Origin: Candidatus Krumholzibacteriota bacterium
Lineage (GTDB): Bacteria > Krumholzibacteriota > Krumholzibacteriia > JAJRXK01
Length of the DNA: 64,000 nucleotides
Direction: 5' to 3'
Assembly (NCBI GenBank): GCA_029262065.1
Contig: JAJDAC010000022.1
Location: 62,001 to 126,000, forward strand
Under the pieces are notes generated by a model. The model was given only the letters and a program-made list of their open reading frames with translations, ran no database searches and was not told the origin of the DNA. Position 1 is the stretch's first letter. Each line of letters begins with the position of its first letter. Of this stretch, positions 44,764 through 53,428 are shown one piece after another. The position numbers and the translations under genes are program-made.

Positions 44764-47538
44764 ATGGTCGCGGCACTGCTATTTCGCTCGTTGCTCGTGG
44801 TCACGCTCATTGGATTGAGCGTGACGACCGTTGGAGCACAAACCATCGAACCTCCCACCATCGAGTTCGAGCGCTACGAGCTGCCCAATGGGCTCGACGT
44901 GATCCTGCATGAGGATCATTCCACCCCCATCGCGGCCGTGAACCTCTGGTACCACGTGGGTTCCAAGAACGAAGTGGTCGGCCGCACCGGTTTTGCCCAC
45001 CTGTTCGAACACATGATGTTCCAGGGGTCAGAGAACCACGACGCCGACTTCTTCGAGGTGCTCGACCGCATTGGCGCTACCGACCGCAACGGCACCACGA
45101 ACTTCGACCGGACCAACTACTTCGAAAACGTTCCCACCAACGCACTCGAACGCACGCTGTGGCTCGAGGCCGATCGCATGGGCTTCCTGCTCCCGGCCAT
45201 GACCCAGGATCGCCTGGACAACCAGATCGAGGTGGTCAAGAACGAGCGTCGGCAGGGCGTCGACAATCAGCCCTACGGCACGGTCGACGAACGGATGTAC
45301 GAAGTACTGTACCCGGCCAACCACCCGTACCGCTGGGACGTCATTGGCTACATGGAAGACCTGACCGCGTCGACCATGGAAGACGTGCAGGACTTCTTCA
45401 AAAGCTACTACGGACCCAACAACTGCACGTTGGTCGTGGCCGGCGACATCGACCCCGCTCAGGTGAAGAACCTGATCGAGAAATATTTCGGATCCATTCC
45501 TCCCGGCCCGCCCGTGTACCGCCAGGACAAGTGGGTGCCCGAACTGACCAACGAAGTCCGACTGACGCTGGAAGATCGCGTGCCGCTGGACCGCATGTAC
45601 ATGTCGTGGCACGTACCCGGTACGCTCCAGGATGACGAGGCCGAGCTCGACGTGCTGGCCGGCATTCTCACCAACGGCAAGAACTCGCGACTGTACAAGA
45701 AACTGGTCTACGAGCTGGACATGGCCCAGGACGTCAGGGCGTACGTAGACGATCGCGAGCTTTCCAGCCTGTTCACCGTGCGCGTGACTGCGAAGCCCGG
45801 ACACCAGCTGGCCGACATCGAAGCCATCGTCGTGGATGAAATCGAAGCACTTCGCTCGAAAAAGCCCACGCCGATCGAAGTCGAGCGCACGCGCACGGGC
45901 ATCCTGGCCAACTTCGTGCGTGGCCTCCAGCGCATCGGCGGTTTCGGCGGCAAGAGCGATCGTCTGGCGCGATACAATACATACGTGGGCGACCCGGGTT
46001 TCGTCGATCAGGACTTCGCTCGCTACCAGGGCGTCACGCCGGCCGGTGTGACCGCGGCCGCGAAGCGCTGGCTGCACGCGGGCCGCGCGGTCATGCATGT
46101 CACCGCTTTCCCCGAACTCATGGCCACCGAAGTGGCGGGCCTCGATCGCAGCATCCAGCCCGAGCTGGATGCTCCCCCGGCCCTCAAGTTGCCGGCCGTC
46201 CAGCAGGCAACGCTTTCCAACGGCATTCGTGTCATGCTGGCCGAGTCACACAAGACGCCGGTGGTGCAGGTTCAATTACACGTGGGCGGGGGCTACTCGG
46301 CTGACGACAAGACCAGCCTGGGCCTTGCGTCGTTCATGAGCCGCGTGCAAGACGAGGGAACGGCCACTCGCACCGCCCTCGAGATCAACTCCAGCGCGCA
46401 GGAACTGGGCGCACGTCTGAGCACGAACGCCGCCGTCGACAACTTCGGCGTAACGGTGAACGCCCTGAAAGCGCGCCTGGCCGGGTCGCTGGACCTTTGG
46501 GCCGACGTCGCCGTCAGCCCCTCGTTTCCCCAGGAAGAGATCGACTTCCAGCGCAAGCAGGTCCTCGGACAGATCATGCAGGAGAAGCGGCAGCCCGTGC
46601 CCATGGCGCTGCGTATCCTTCCCGGTCTGTTGTTTGGCAAGGACCACCCGTACGGGCAGCCCCTCACGGGTTCGGGTACGGTGGCCAGCGTCGAGCAGTT
46701 CACGCGCGAGCAGTTGGTGGAATTCCACCGCACCTGGTTCCGCCCCAGCAACGCGACCGTGATCGTGGCCGGCGATGTCACGATGGATGAGATCGTCCCC
46801 GAACTCGAACGCGCGCTCAGCCAGTGGGAGGACGCGCCGGTGCCGGATATCAACCTGGCCCAGGTCGAGCTTCCGACGGCCACTACCGTGTTCCTGATCG
46901 ACAAGCCCGAAGCGGCGCAGTCGGTGCTCATTGGCGGCCACCTGCTGCCGCCGAAGAACGACCCACGTACGGTTCCGTTCGAAGTACTCAACACGGTGCT
47001 TGGCGGTCAGTTCACATCGCGCATCAACATGAACCTGCGCGAAGAGAAGGGCTACAGCTACGGCGCCTTCAGCTTCCCGTCGCTGGCTCGCGGCCAGGGA
47101 GCGGTACTCACCTTCACGCAGGTCCGCACCGTCGTGACGAAGGAGTCGATCTTCGAGGTCATGAAGGAAGTCCGCGACATCCAGGGCCCACGCCCGGTCA
47201 CGGCCGAAGAGCTGGCCAAGGTTCAGGCCAACATGACGCTGGAACTGCCCGGTTCGTACGAATCGATCGGTGCGATCGCCGGCATGCTAAGCGAGATCGT
47301 GACCTTCGATCTTCCGCTCGACTATCACTCGCAGTTTCCCAACGTGGTGCACGCGCAAACGGTCGAGGGACTGACGACCCTGGCCAACGAGATGTTCCAC
47401 CCCGACCAGTTCGTCCTGGTGGTCGTGGGCGACCGCAAGGTGATCGAACCGGGGATTCGCGAGCTGAACCTGGGCGAGATTCGCTATCTCGATGCCGATG
47501 GCAACGAGATCGAGGAACCGGCCCGAGCCAGTCGCTAG
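44764..47538 (+). CDS. M16 (pitrilysin/insulinase) zinc peptidase, two-domain fused form
   Basis: 924 residues from ATG 44764, with AAGGAGA about 7 nt upstream. Signal peptide ALLFRSLLVVTLIGLSVTTVGA. The inverted zinc motif HxxEH is at 79-83 (AHLFEHMMFQGS), with the third ligand Glu in VVKNERRQGVDNQPYG. The second half is an inactive M16 homologous pair (NGIRVMLAESHKTPVVQVQLHVGGGYS segment, LASFMSRVQDEGTATRTA, then RINMNLREEKGYSYGAFSF). The length fits the fused active/inactive architecture, which forms a closed clamshell that degrades peptides. It is exported, probably periplasmic. A terminator follows. It is not recognisably linked to its neighbours. Confidence 0.94.
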   Translation: MVAALLFRSLLVVTLIGLSVTTVGAQTIEPPTIEFERYELPNGLDVILHEDHSTPIAAVNLWYHVGSKNEVVGRTGFAHLFEHMMFQGSENHDADFFEVLDRIGATDRNGTTNFDRTNYFENVPTNALERTLWLEADRMGFLLPAMTQDRLDNQIEVVKNERRQGVDNQPYGTVDERMYEVLYPANHPYRWDVIGYMEDLTASTMEDVQDFFKSYYGPNNCTLVVAGDIDPAQVKNLIEKYFGSIPPGPPVYRQDKWVPELTNEVRLTLEDRVPLDRMYMSWHVPGTLQDDEAELDVLAGILTNGKNSRLYKKLVYELDMAQDVRAYVDDRELSSLFTVRVTAKPGHQLADIEAIVVDEIEALRSKKPTPIEVERTRTGILANFVRGLQRIGGFGGKSDRLARYNTYVGDPGFVDQDFARYQGVTPAGVTAAAKRWLHAGRAVMHVTAFPELMATEVAGLDRSIQPELDAPPALKLPAVQQATLSNGIRVMLAESHKTPVVQVQLHVGGGYSADDKTSLGLASFMSRVQDEGTATRTALEINSSAQELGARLSTNAAVDNFGVTVNALKARLAGSLDLWADVAVSPSFPQEEIDFQRKQVLGQIMQEKRQPVPMALRILPGLLFGKDHPYGQPLTGSGTVASVEQFTREQLVEFHRTWFRPSNATVIVAGDVTMDEIVPELERALSQWEDAPVPDINLAQVELPTATTVFLIDKPEAAQSVLIGGHLLPPKNDPRTVPFEVLNTVLGGQFTSRINMNLREEKGYSYGAFSFPSLARGQGAVLTFTQVRTVVTKESIFEVMKEVRDIQGPRPVTAEELAKVQANMTLELPGSYESIGAIAGMLSEIVTFDLPLDYHSQFPNVVHAQTVEGLTTLANEMFHPDQFVLVVVGDRKVIEPGIRELNLGEIRYLDADGNEIEEPARASR

Positions 47539-47564
47539 TCGCGATCAAAGAGAACCAACCGATT

Positions 47565-47602
47565 CAGGCGGTGGGCGTTGCCCGCCGCCTGTTTTCGTTT
47601 TG
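47565..47602 (+). terminator. Terminator after the M16 peptidase
   Basis: Stem CAGGCGGTGGG, loop CGTTG, then CCCGCCGCCTG (one G-T pair), followed by TTTTCGTTTT. It lies between two converging genes. Confidence 0.88.
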
Positions 47603-47642
47603 CCGGTGGAACGAATCGACGGCCTGCGCCAGCACCGCGATT

Positions 47643-49115
47643 CTAGACGAGGCCGTCCTGGGCGTACCGCTGCATGTATTCCTTCACCCTCACCTTGCGG
47701 GCCGTGTTCTCCGAACTCATGTAGCGGATCTTTCCGTACACGGCACGTTCGGGTCCCCACGCTCGGTCGAAGCGGCCCAGCACCCAGAAGATGCCCGAGT
47801 AGCTGTTGGGGTTGCGACCGTCGAGAGCATACCTGTTGTTCAGGTGAATCATGGTTTCGAGCGCCAAGGGGGGCGACTCGCTCCACTCCAGGATTTTCTT
47901 GCCCCACAACATGCGCAGGTAGTTGTGCATGCGACCTTCGGTCCGAAGCTGCGTCTGGGCCGCGTTCCAGAGCGGATCGTGAGTCCTGCTTTCTTCGAAC
48001 TCTTCCAGCGAGTAGACGTGCGTGCGAGGATCGTCCGCGTGCTCGGTCAACGTTCGCAGGGCCCAGACCGGCAGCGATTCGTATTGATCGTACTGATCGT
48101 CGAAAACGCACTTCAGATAGCCCAGTTCGCGCCAGGTAATCAGCTGGTCGAGGAGCGCCTCGGCGTTGTCCGACATGCCCCACCAGCCCGCGCGAGCCCC
48201 GTTGGACTTGCGCGAAATCCTGGAAACGTCCCAACCTTCGGTCTGGGTAACGGCCGCGAACACCTCGTGGGCCGAAATGTGTCCGAAGTGCAGGTAGGCT
48301 GAAAGACCGGTGGTCACGTCCTGGCGCGGTTGATTGCGCTCGTCCGCGTATCGATCGAGCTTGGCGGCCACGAACTCACGCAGCTGCTCCCGACCAGCAT
48401 CCGAGCCGCCGCGCATGGTCGCTACCGGAACGCTGTGATCGATGGGCAAGGCACCAACATCCACCGCGGAAACATCGGTGATGGGCCAGCGCGCGGCGAT
48501 GTCTTGGGGAATCGACGCAAGCAGTGGCAAGTCGTCGGCGGCCAGCGGATCGCGTTGGGGCAGCGCATCGAAGTAGGCGGGCAGGTTCTTCTGCAACCAT
48601 CGGCGAAAGAGATACGCGGTGGGAAACGCCTGTCCGGCCGCACGCATGGGAACCATGCCATTGGCATCCACCTGCTCCAGGCTGATTCCCAGACTACCCA
48701 ACGAGCGCGCCGCGGAACGAACCATGCGCGGTAGGAAGAAGCACGGAAAATCATCGGTGACGACCGCGCAACTATTGGCGGCCCAGGCTTCGAGCAGGCC
48801 CTTGCCGTCACCCTCGCTCTGTTCCACGTACGGAACGTAGAGAACACTCTTGCCCCGGAATGCGCGTTGGTTGTCCACCATGCCGTCGATCACGAAGCGG
48901 TGAATCCGGTCGCTCGCCCACTCGTACCCCACGCGCAGCGCCTCCAGCACCACCAGGGGCTTGTCCAACTGGCGCGCGCGATGAACGGCGTACTCCAACG
49001 CGAAATTGGAGGACGCTCGCCGGTTGGCGATCATCCAATACAAGACATAGTCGCCGTCGGGACGAACGGCGGCGTCATTGAGTCGCTGGACGCGACTAAC
49101 CCTGGGCGAGGTCAT
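47643..49115 (-). CDS. Deoxyribodipyrimidine photolyase, class II-like
   Basis: 490 residues from ATG 49115 (GGAGA just upstream), overlapping the SDR/DUF2867 gene by 20 bp. It repairs UV-induced cyclobutane pyrimidine dimers with light and FAD. The N-terminal alpha/beta antenna domain begins DYVLYWMIANRRASSNFALEY, shortened, and runs to about residue 200. The C-terminal FAD domain holds THDPLWNAAQTQLRTEGRMHNYLRM (the conserved N-x-A-Q-x-Q-x-x-x-x-G-x-M-H-x-Y-x-R-M helix), then NRYALDGRNPNSYSGIFW and GRFDRAWGPERAVYGKIRYM. That C-terminal pattern is of class II CPD photolyases rather than class I. It is paired with a DUF2867 oxidoreductase. Confidence 0.92.
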   Translation of the reverse strand: MTSPRVSRVQRLNDAAVRPDGDYVLYWMIANRRASSNFALEYAVHRARQLDKPLVVLEALRVGYEWASDRIHRFVIDGMVDNQRAFRGKSVLYVPYVEQSEGDGKGLLEAWAANSCAVVTDDFPCFFLPRMVRSAARSLGSLGISLEQVDANGMVPMRAAGQAFPTAYLFRRWLQKNLPAYFDALPQRDPLAADDLPLLASIPQDIAARWPITDVSAVDVGALPIDHSVPVATMRGGSDAGREQLREFVAAKLDRYADERNQPRQDVTTGLSAYLHFGHISAHEVFAAVTQTEGWDVSRISRKSNGARAGWWGMSDNAEALLDQLITWRELGYLKCVFDDQYDQYESLPVWALRTLTEHADDPRTHVYSLEEFEESRTHDPLWNAAQTQLRTEGRMHNYLRMLWGKKILEWSESPPLALETMIHLNNRYALDGRNPNSYSGIFWVLGRFDRAWGPERAVYGKIRYMSSENTARKVRVKEYMQRYAQDGLV

Positions 49116-50529
49116 ATTTCTCCGCTCGGGAAGCGAGGGCATCGATCATGTCGGCGAATATCAATCGGTGAAACGGGTACAGCGCGTACCAGTAGCAAAA
49201 ACCCCACAGCCCACGCGGCTGAAACAGAGCGGTCTGAACCAGGCGGGTCCCCCCGGCTTCGGGGATGCTCTCGAACTCGAGCCAGGCGCGACCGGGGAGC
49301 TTCATTTCTGCCCGCAGTCGCAGCCGCCTTGACGGCTCGACCTCTTCGACCCGCCAGAAATCGAGCGCTTCGCCCACGAACAACTCAGTGGGGTGTCGGC
49401 GCCCGCGGCGCAAACCGGGCCCGCCCACGAGCTGGTCCATGAGCCCGCGCAAGCGCCACGCCCAACCCCAGACCAGCCATCCGGCTTCTCCACCCAGGGA
49501 CAGATAGGCCCGGGCGGCCGCCGCGGGTTGCGCCGTGGTCAGCACCGAGCGCTCCTCGCGGATGAGACCCTTCCAATCCGATAGATCGAAAGTGGTTTCC
49601 GCCACCTCGCTGCCGCTCCAGCGGGTTTCCACCTCGGCGTTGGTGGTCTTCGCCAACGCGCGTTCCACGGCGGCGCGATAGGACTGGCACTCGATATCCG
49701 GGAACTCGCGGGTCGCGCGGGTGGTGTCGGCCAGCACGGGATGGACCACGCCCTCTACCAAGGGCACCGCCAGTCGATTGGATATGGGCGTCACGAAGCC
49801 CACCCATAGCGCCGCCAGCTTTGGTGCCAGGACACGAATCGGCAGGATCAGACGCCGCAGACCTCGAGCGCGCGCGTACCCCATCATCATTTCCTTGAAC
49901 GTTACCGGCGCCCCGCCTACTTCCACTACTCCCGTACAGTCACGATCCAACGACGCCAGGAGGTATTGAAGGATGTCGCCGACCGCGATGGGTTGAACCT
50001 GGTTCAGGATCCATCGCGGCGCGATCATCGCGGGCAAACGCTCGGTCAGGTACCGCACCATCTCAAACGATGCCGAACCGGAACCAATGATGGGACCGGC
50101 GCGGAATTCGAGCGCATTGACCTGCTCACGCAAGACGAGCCCCACTTCGGCGCGACTGGCCAGATGGTCGGATACGGATTCGGCTTTGGGCAACAAACCG
50201 CCCAGGTAGATGACCCGCGCTTCGGGCGCGAATTCACCTACGGCTGAAGCGAAATTGTGGGCGGCATCGCGATCGGCGCGGGCGAAATTGGGATCGGACG
50301 TCATGGAGTGAATGAGGTAGTACGCCGCGTCGACGCCCTCTACCGCGGCCTCCAGCGTATCGGGCTCGAGCACGTCCCCCTTTATCACTTCCACCTGATC
50401 GATCCAGGCACGTCCACGAACTCCCGCCGGGTTGCGCACCAGCACTCGCACGCGATGGCCGGCGGCAAGTAGACGCGGGATCAACCGTCCGCCCACGTAA
50501 CCCGTTGCTCCTGTAACCAAGACATGCAC
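49096..50529 (-). CDS. SDR-type NAD(P)-binding protein fused to DUF2867
   Basis: 477 residues. The N-terminal extended-SDR-like half begins MHVLVTGATGYVGGRLIPRL (Rossmann G-x-x-G-x-x-G) and continues VDAAYYLIHSMTS and GVVEVGGAPVTFKEMM, like NAD(P)H-binding/NmrA-like proteins. The C-terminal third is a DUF2867 region (LRLRAEMKLPGRAWLEFES, GTRLVQTALFQPRGLWGFCYWY, then AEKYDLAQG). The function is unknown. Homologues often sit near photolyase or carotenoid/light-stress genes. Here it overlaps the photolyase start and is very likely co-translated with it. Confidence 0.88.
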   Translation of the reverse strand: MHVLVTGATGYVGGRLIPRLLAAGHRVRVLVRNPAGVRGRAWIDQVEVIKGDVLEPDTLEAAVEGVDAAYYLIHSMTSDPNFARADRDAAHNFASAVGEFAPEARVIYLGGLLPKAESVSDHLASRAEVGLVLREQVNALEFRAGPIIGSGSASFEMVRYLTERLPAMIAPRWILNQVQPIAVGDILQYLLASLDRDCTGVVEVGGAPVTFKEMMMGYARARGLRRLILPIRVLAPKLAALWVGFVTPISNRLAVPLVEGVVHPVLADTTRATREFPDIECQSYRAAVERALAKTTNAEVETRWSGSEVAETTFDLSDWKGLIREERSVLTTAQPAAAARAYLSLGGEAGWLVWGWAWRLRGLMDQLVGGPGLRRGRRHPTELFVGEALDFWRVEEVEPSRRLRLRAEMKLPGRAWLEFESIPEAGGTRLVQTALFQPRGLWGFCYWYALYPFHRLIFADMIDALASRAEKYDLAQG

Positions 50530-50702
50530 GCGCTGGAACCTCCGTCGAGAACCCTTGATAACCGCTGGAACATCCTTCGCACGAAACGAAACACTGGATG
50601 CAACCGGCTGACAAGAATGCCGCAGGGTAGCCCACCGCGTTTCATGGTTCCTCTAAGTTACTCCTCTACCACGAGTTCCACAGGCGCAATTGAGGCCTGC
50701 GT

Positions 50703-50730
50703 TTGAGACGCGTCGTCGAAGTGCTACAAT
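50703..50730 (+). promoter_or_regulatory. Sigma-70-like promoter
   Basis: TTGAGA (50703-50708), a 16-bp spacer, then TACAAT (50725-50730), 55 bp before ATG 50786. It is a good match to the consensus in otherwise GC-rich DNA and the only such match in the 256-bp divergent gap. Confidence 0.55.
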
Positions 50731-50785
50731 CAGGTCTGTTCTCGCGGGGGCGACGACATCAAGTTCGAACACTCGAACGAGTACC

Positions 50786-51604
50786 ATGCACGCTCTTCTT
50801 CGGATGAGCTGGGCCACGTCTCTCGCGTTGCTCATGCTCCACCCGCTGCCGGCCTCCACCGCCCATGCATTCTCCGTGGGCGCGACCTGGGGTCAGCTGA
50901 TCAGCTCCCAGTTGGATTCAGAACGGCCGGTATCGTTCTGGAGCGTGCATATGCACGCGCCGCTGGTCGAAGCCGTGGGCCTCACCACCAAAATGCGTTT
51001 CGATAGCATCGTGTTCGGCGAACCGGGAAACCTACTCAGCCTGGCCGTTCACCCCGGCCGCACCGAATACAACCTGGCTGTGCGGGTTCAGCCTCCGGGC
51101 AGTCCGATCGGTTTCGAGGCTCACCATGTGTCCAGCCATGCCGTCGCCATTCTGCACAACGGGAGCCGCAGTGATTTCGAGGAAGACATCAACACGGGCG
51201 GAGCAAGCAACTTTCTTTCGCTCATCGCCGAGCGCCGCGGCGTTACGGCCCGAGTGGGCCTGGGAAGCTTGTGGGTCGACACCAACACCGCCCCCATACT
51301 CCTGGGACAGGACGGTTTCCTGTTGAACTCCCGGTCAAGTCGCGGTCCCTTCGGCTCGGTACAGGTCCCCCTGCCGGTGAGTGGCCAGCTTCGGGGACAC
51401 GCGGGTATTCTCTACGTACATGACCGATCCGGCGACGACCGCGACGGCTACGACTACATGGCCTGGGGTGCTTCGCTCTTCCATCCGCTCGGCCACCGGG
51501 CCGATCTGGGCGCCAGCTACTCGGGTAACAATGGCACTCCCCACTTGAAGCGCGGCAACAACTCGATCAGTGTGTTCCTGAAACTGCGATGGGGCCTGCA
51601 GTAG
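50786..51604 (+). CDS. Exported, probably outer-membrane protein, unknown family
   Basis: 272 residues from ATG 50786; no ribosome-binding site is obvious, but the signal peptide fits (ATSLALLMLHPLPASTAHA). The mature sequence alternates polar and hydrophobic residues in likely strands: YNLAVRVQPPGSPIGFEAHH, GVTARVGLGSLWVDT and HRADLGASYSGNNGT, and ends VFLKLRWGLQ. That aromatic-containing end suits an outer-membrane barrel. It is followed 32 bp downstream by the Smr gene. I do not recognise the family. Confidence 0.65.
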   Translation: MHALLRMSWATSLALLMLHPLPASTAHAFSVGATWGQLISSQLDSERPVSFWSVHMHAPLVEAVGLTTKMRFDSIVFGEPGNLLSLAVHPGRTEYNLAVRVQPPGSPIGFEAHHVSSHAVAILHNGSRSDFEEDINTGGASNFLSLIAERRGVTARVGLGSLWVDTNTAPILLGQDGFLLNSRSSRGPFGSVQVPLPVSGQLRGHAGILYVHDRSGDDRDGYDYMAWGASLFHPLGHRADLGASYSGNNGTPHLKRGNNSISVFLKLRWGLQ

Positions 51605-51636
51605 CGCCCACGCCATCCCTACGTCGGGGCCTCCAC

Positions 51637-51942
51637 ATGAAACAGCCCGAAGAACCCCGCGACGCCACACCGCTACCCATCGATGGCGACCTTGACCTCC
51701 ATCCTTTCCCGCCCGAGCAGACCCGGGATCTGGTGAACGATTACCTGGACGAGTGCGTTCGCGCGGGAATCCGGCACGTGCGCATTGCGCATGGAAAAGG
51801 CATCGGGGCGCGGCGCAATCAGGTCCACGCCATTCTCGAGGCACGGAGCGACGTGTCCTCGTTTCGGCTGGCCGGACACGAGCGGGGCGGATGGGGAGCC
51901 ACCCTCGTGGAGCTGGATCTGTCACAACCCGCGTCCGACTGA
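51637..51942 (+). CDS. Small Smr-domain protein
   Basis: 101 residues from ATG 51637. The Smr (small MutS-related) domain is complete: DLDLHPFPPEQTRDLVNDYL, the RIAHGKGIGARRNQV loop and GGWGATLVEL. The D-L-H and H-G-K-G motifs are the expected active-site features of the nuclease-like Smr fold. No MutS2 part is attached, so this is a stand-alone Smr protein, proposed to act on nucleic acids (for example in ribosome rescue or DNA processing). The function here is unproven. Confidence 0.9.
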   Translation: MKQPEEPRDATPLPIDGDLDLHPFPPEQTRDLVNDYLDECVRAGIRHVRIAHGKGIGARRNQVHAILEARSDVSSFRLAGHERGGWGATLVELDLSQPASD

Positions 51943-51953
51943 ACCAGACAAAG

Positions 51954-51987
51954 AAAAGGCCCGACACGATTGTGCCGGGCCTCTTTT
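51954..51987. terminator. Probable bidirectional terminator
   Basis: AAAAGGCCCGACAC, loop GATT, then GTGCCGGGCCTCTTTT: a stem with one mismatch and an A-run before and T-run after. It lies between the converging Smr and thiol peroxidase genes. Confidence 0.85.
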
Positions 51988-52034
51988 GTTATTCGACGAT
52001 CTTCGGAAAACAACGACTATCCGACCACGGTGAC

Positions 52035-52529
52035 TCAGAGAGCCGCGATGGCCGCGTCGTAGTTGGGCTCCTGGGCGATCTCGGGCACCTGCTCGGAGTA
52101 GAGAACCTTGTTGTTCTCGTCGAGCACCAGCACGCAGCGCGAGCACAGACCGGCCAACGGCCCGTCGGTGACACGCACGCCGTAATCGTCGGCGAAGGTC
52201 GACCGAAACGAGGAAAGCGTGTGAGCATTCTCTACGCCTTCGGCGCCGCAGAAACGCTTGCTCGCGAAGGGAAGGTCGGCCGAGATATTCAGCGCCACCA
52301 CGTTGTCGTGGTTACCCAGCTGCTTATGGAAAGCCTTGAGAGACAGGGCGCACACCGGAGTGTCGATGCTGGGATAGATATTCAGCACCTTCTTCTTGCC
52401 GGCGAACGCGCCCAGGCCAACTTCGGCGAGAGCCTGGTCGACCAAGGTGAAGTCGGGCGCGGTAGCGCCCACGGCGGGAAGGTCACCCACGGTGTGGATG
52501 GCGTTTCCCTTCAATGTGATCTGAGCCAT
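52035..52529 (-). CDS. tpx: Thiol peroxidase (atypical 2-Cys peroxiredoxin, Tpx)
   Basis: 164 residues from ATG 52529, with AGGAGC about 11 nt upstream; a longer in-frame extension lacks a ribosome-binding site. Tpx reduces hydrogen and lipid peroxides using thioredoxin. The peroxidatic cysteine is in NIYPSIDTPVCALS, the Tpx form of the P-x-x-x-T/S-x-x-C motif, and the resolving cysteine is in SKRFCGAEGV. The N-terminus (LKGNAIHTVGDLPAVGATAPDFTL) is also typical of Tpx. The length matches the family (about 165). It is single, with a shared terminator. Confidence 0.96.
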   Translation of the reverse strand: MAQITLKGNAIHTVGDLPAVGATAPDFTLVDQALAEVGLGAFAGKKKVLNIYPSIDTPVCALSLKAFHKQLGNHDNVVALNISADLPFASKRFCGAEGVENAHTLSSFRSTFADDYGVRVTDGPLAGLCSRCVLVLDENNKVLYSEQVPEIAQEPNYDAAIAAL

Positions 52530-52663
52530 GGGATTCGAAGCTCCTAGCATTGGGCCAAGGGTATGGAATGGAACGTGGACCATTCGAGCGGGAAATGTAC
52601 TCGTAGGCGACCGATTTGGCCACGGGCTGGAACCAACGCAGAGGCCGGGGTACCATTGGCGAC

Positions 52664-53428
52664 ATGAACCAACGCAAACCATGCCTCTGCCTTGCGATGG
52701 CCGCGATCGGCGTTCTGGCGTCCGTACCCGCCGTATACGGCCAAGGCGCGCTGCTACCGTTGGTGGCCGATAATCAATGGACGTACGACGTGAATGACGG
52801 AGGCTCGACCATGACGGCAGTGGTCGACGGCAGCCGCACGGTACGCGGCAACTTCAGCAAGATCATCAAGTGGACGATCACGGGGGGCACCAGCGACGAG
52901 TATTGGAACTACTGGAGCATCGAGACCGATGGCAGCCTTCTTCTCCACGGATGGTCTCGGCCCGAAAACGCCGACCTTGGGGTGGCCTACGAGCCCCCAG
53001 TTCGCTGGATAGACGGCACGGCGACCGTGGGCGGAACCTGGTCCACCACGGCCACCGGATACGACCTGGAAACCGGTGACGGTCCCGACTTCACCGTGAC
53101 GTTCGACGGCGAGTTCGTGTCAGAAGGCCAGCTTCTTGTCGGACCCGACCAGACCCCCTACGACGCCCTGGAGATGCGCCTGGTCGACGACGTGGTACAG
53201 CTGGGCACGCAGACCTATTCCATCGCGGGCCGCTCCATCGCGGGCCGCGAGCGACTCGCCAGGCCCAAACGTGGCACCAACCGCCAGTGGTACACGATCA
53301 ACGTGGGAATGATTCGCGAACTGGCCACGGGATTCGACGCCCAGCTGACGTCCGACCCCAGTGGCATCGTGCCGGTAACGCCGTCCAGTTGGAGCGCCGT
53401 CAAGGCTCTGTATGCCCCCGGCCCATAG
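52664..53428 (+). CDS. Exported protein of unknown function
   Basis: 254 residues from ATG 52664; no ribosome-binding site is visible. Signal peptide LCLAMAAIGVLASVPAVYG. The mature part is a strand-rich single region: LVADNQWTYDV, EYWNYWSIETDGSLLLHGW, GTWSTTATGYDLETGDGPDF, GLGTQTYSIAGRS-like repeated AGRSIAGR, then INVGMIRELATG. The pattern resembles lipoprotein-like or LolA-adjacent surface proteins that report an unfolded sugar or metal signal, but I do not recognise the family. It overlaps the DUF418 gene start by 17 bp. Confidence 0.65.
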   Translation: MNQRKPCLCLAMAAIGVLASVPAVYGQGALLPLVADNQWTYDVNDGGSTMTAVVDGSRTVRGNFSKIIKWTITGGTSDEYWNYWSIETDGSLLLHGWSRPENADLGVAYEPPVRWIDGTATVGGTWSTTATGYDLETGDGPDFTVTFDGEFVSEGQLLVGPDQTPYDALEMRLVDDVVQLGTQTYSIAGRSIAGRERLARPKRGTNRQWYTINVGMIRELATGFDAQLTSDPSGIVPVTPSSWSAVKALYAPGP

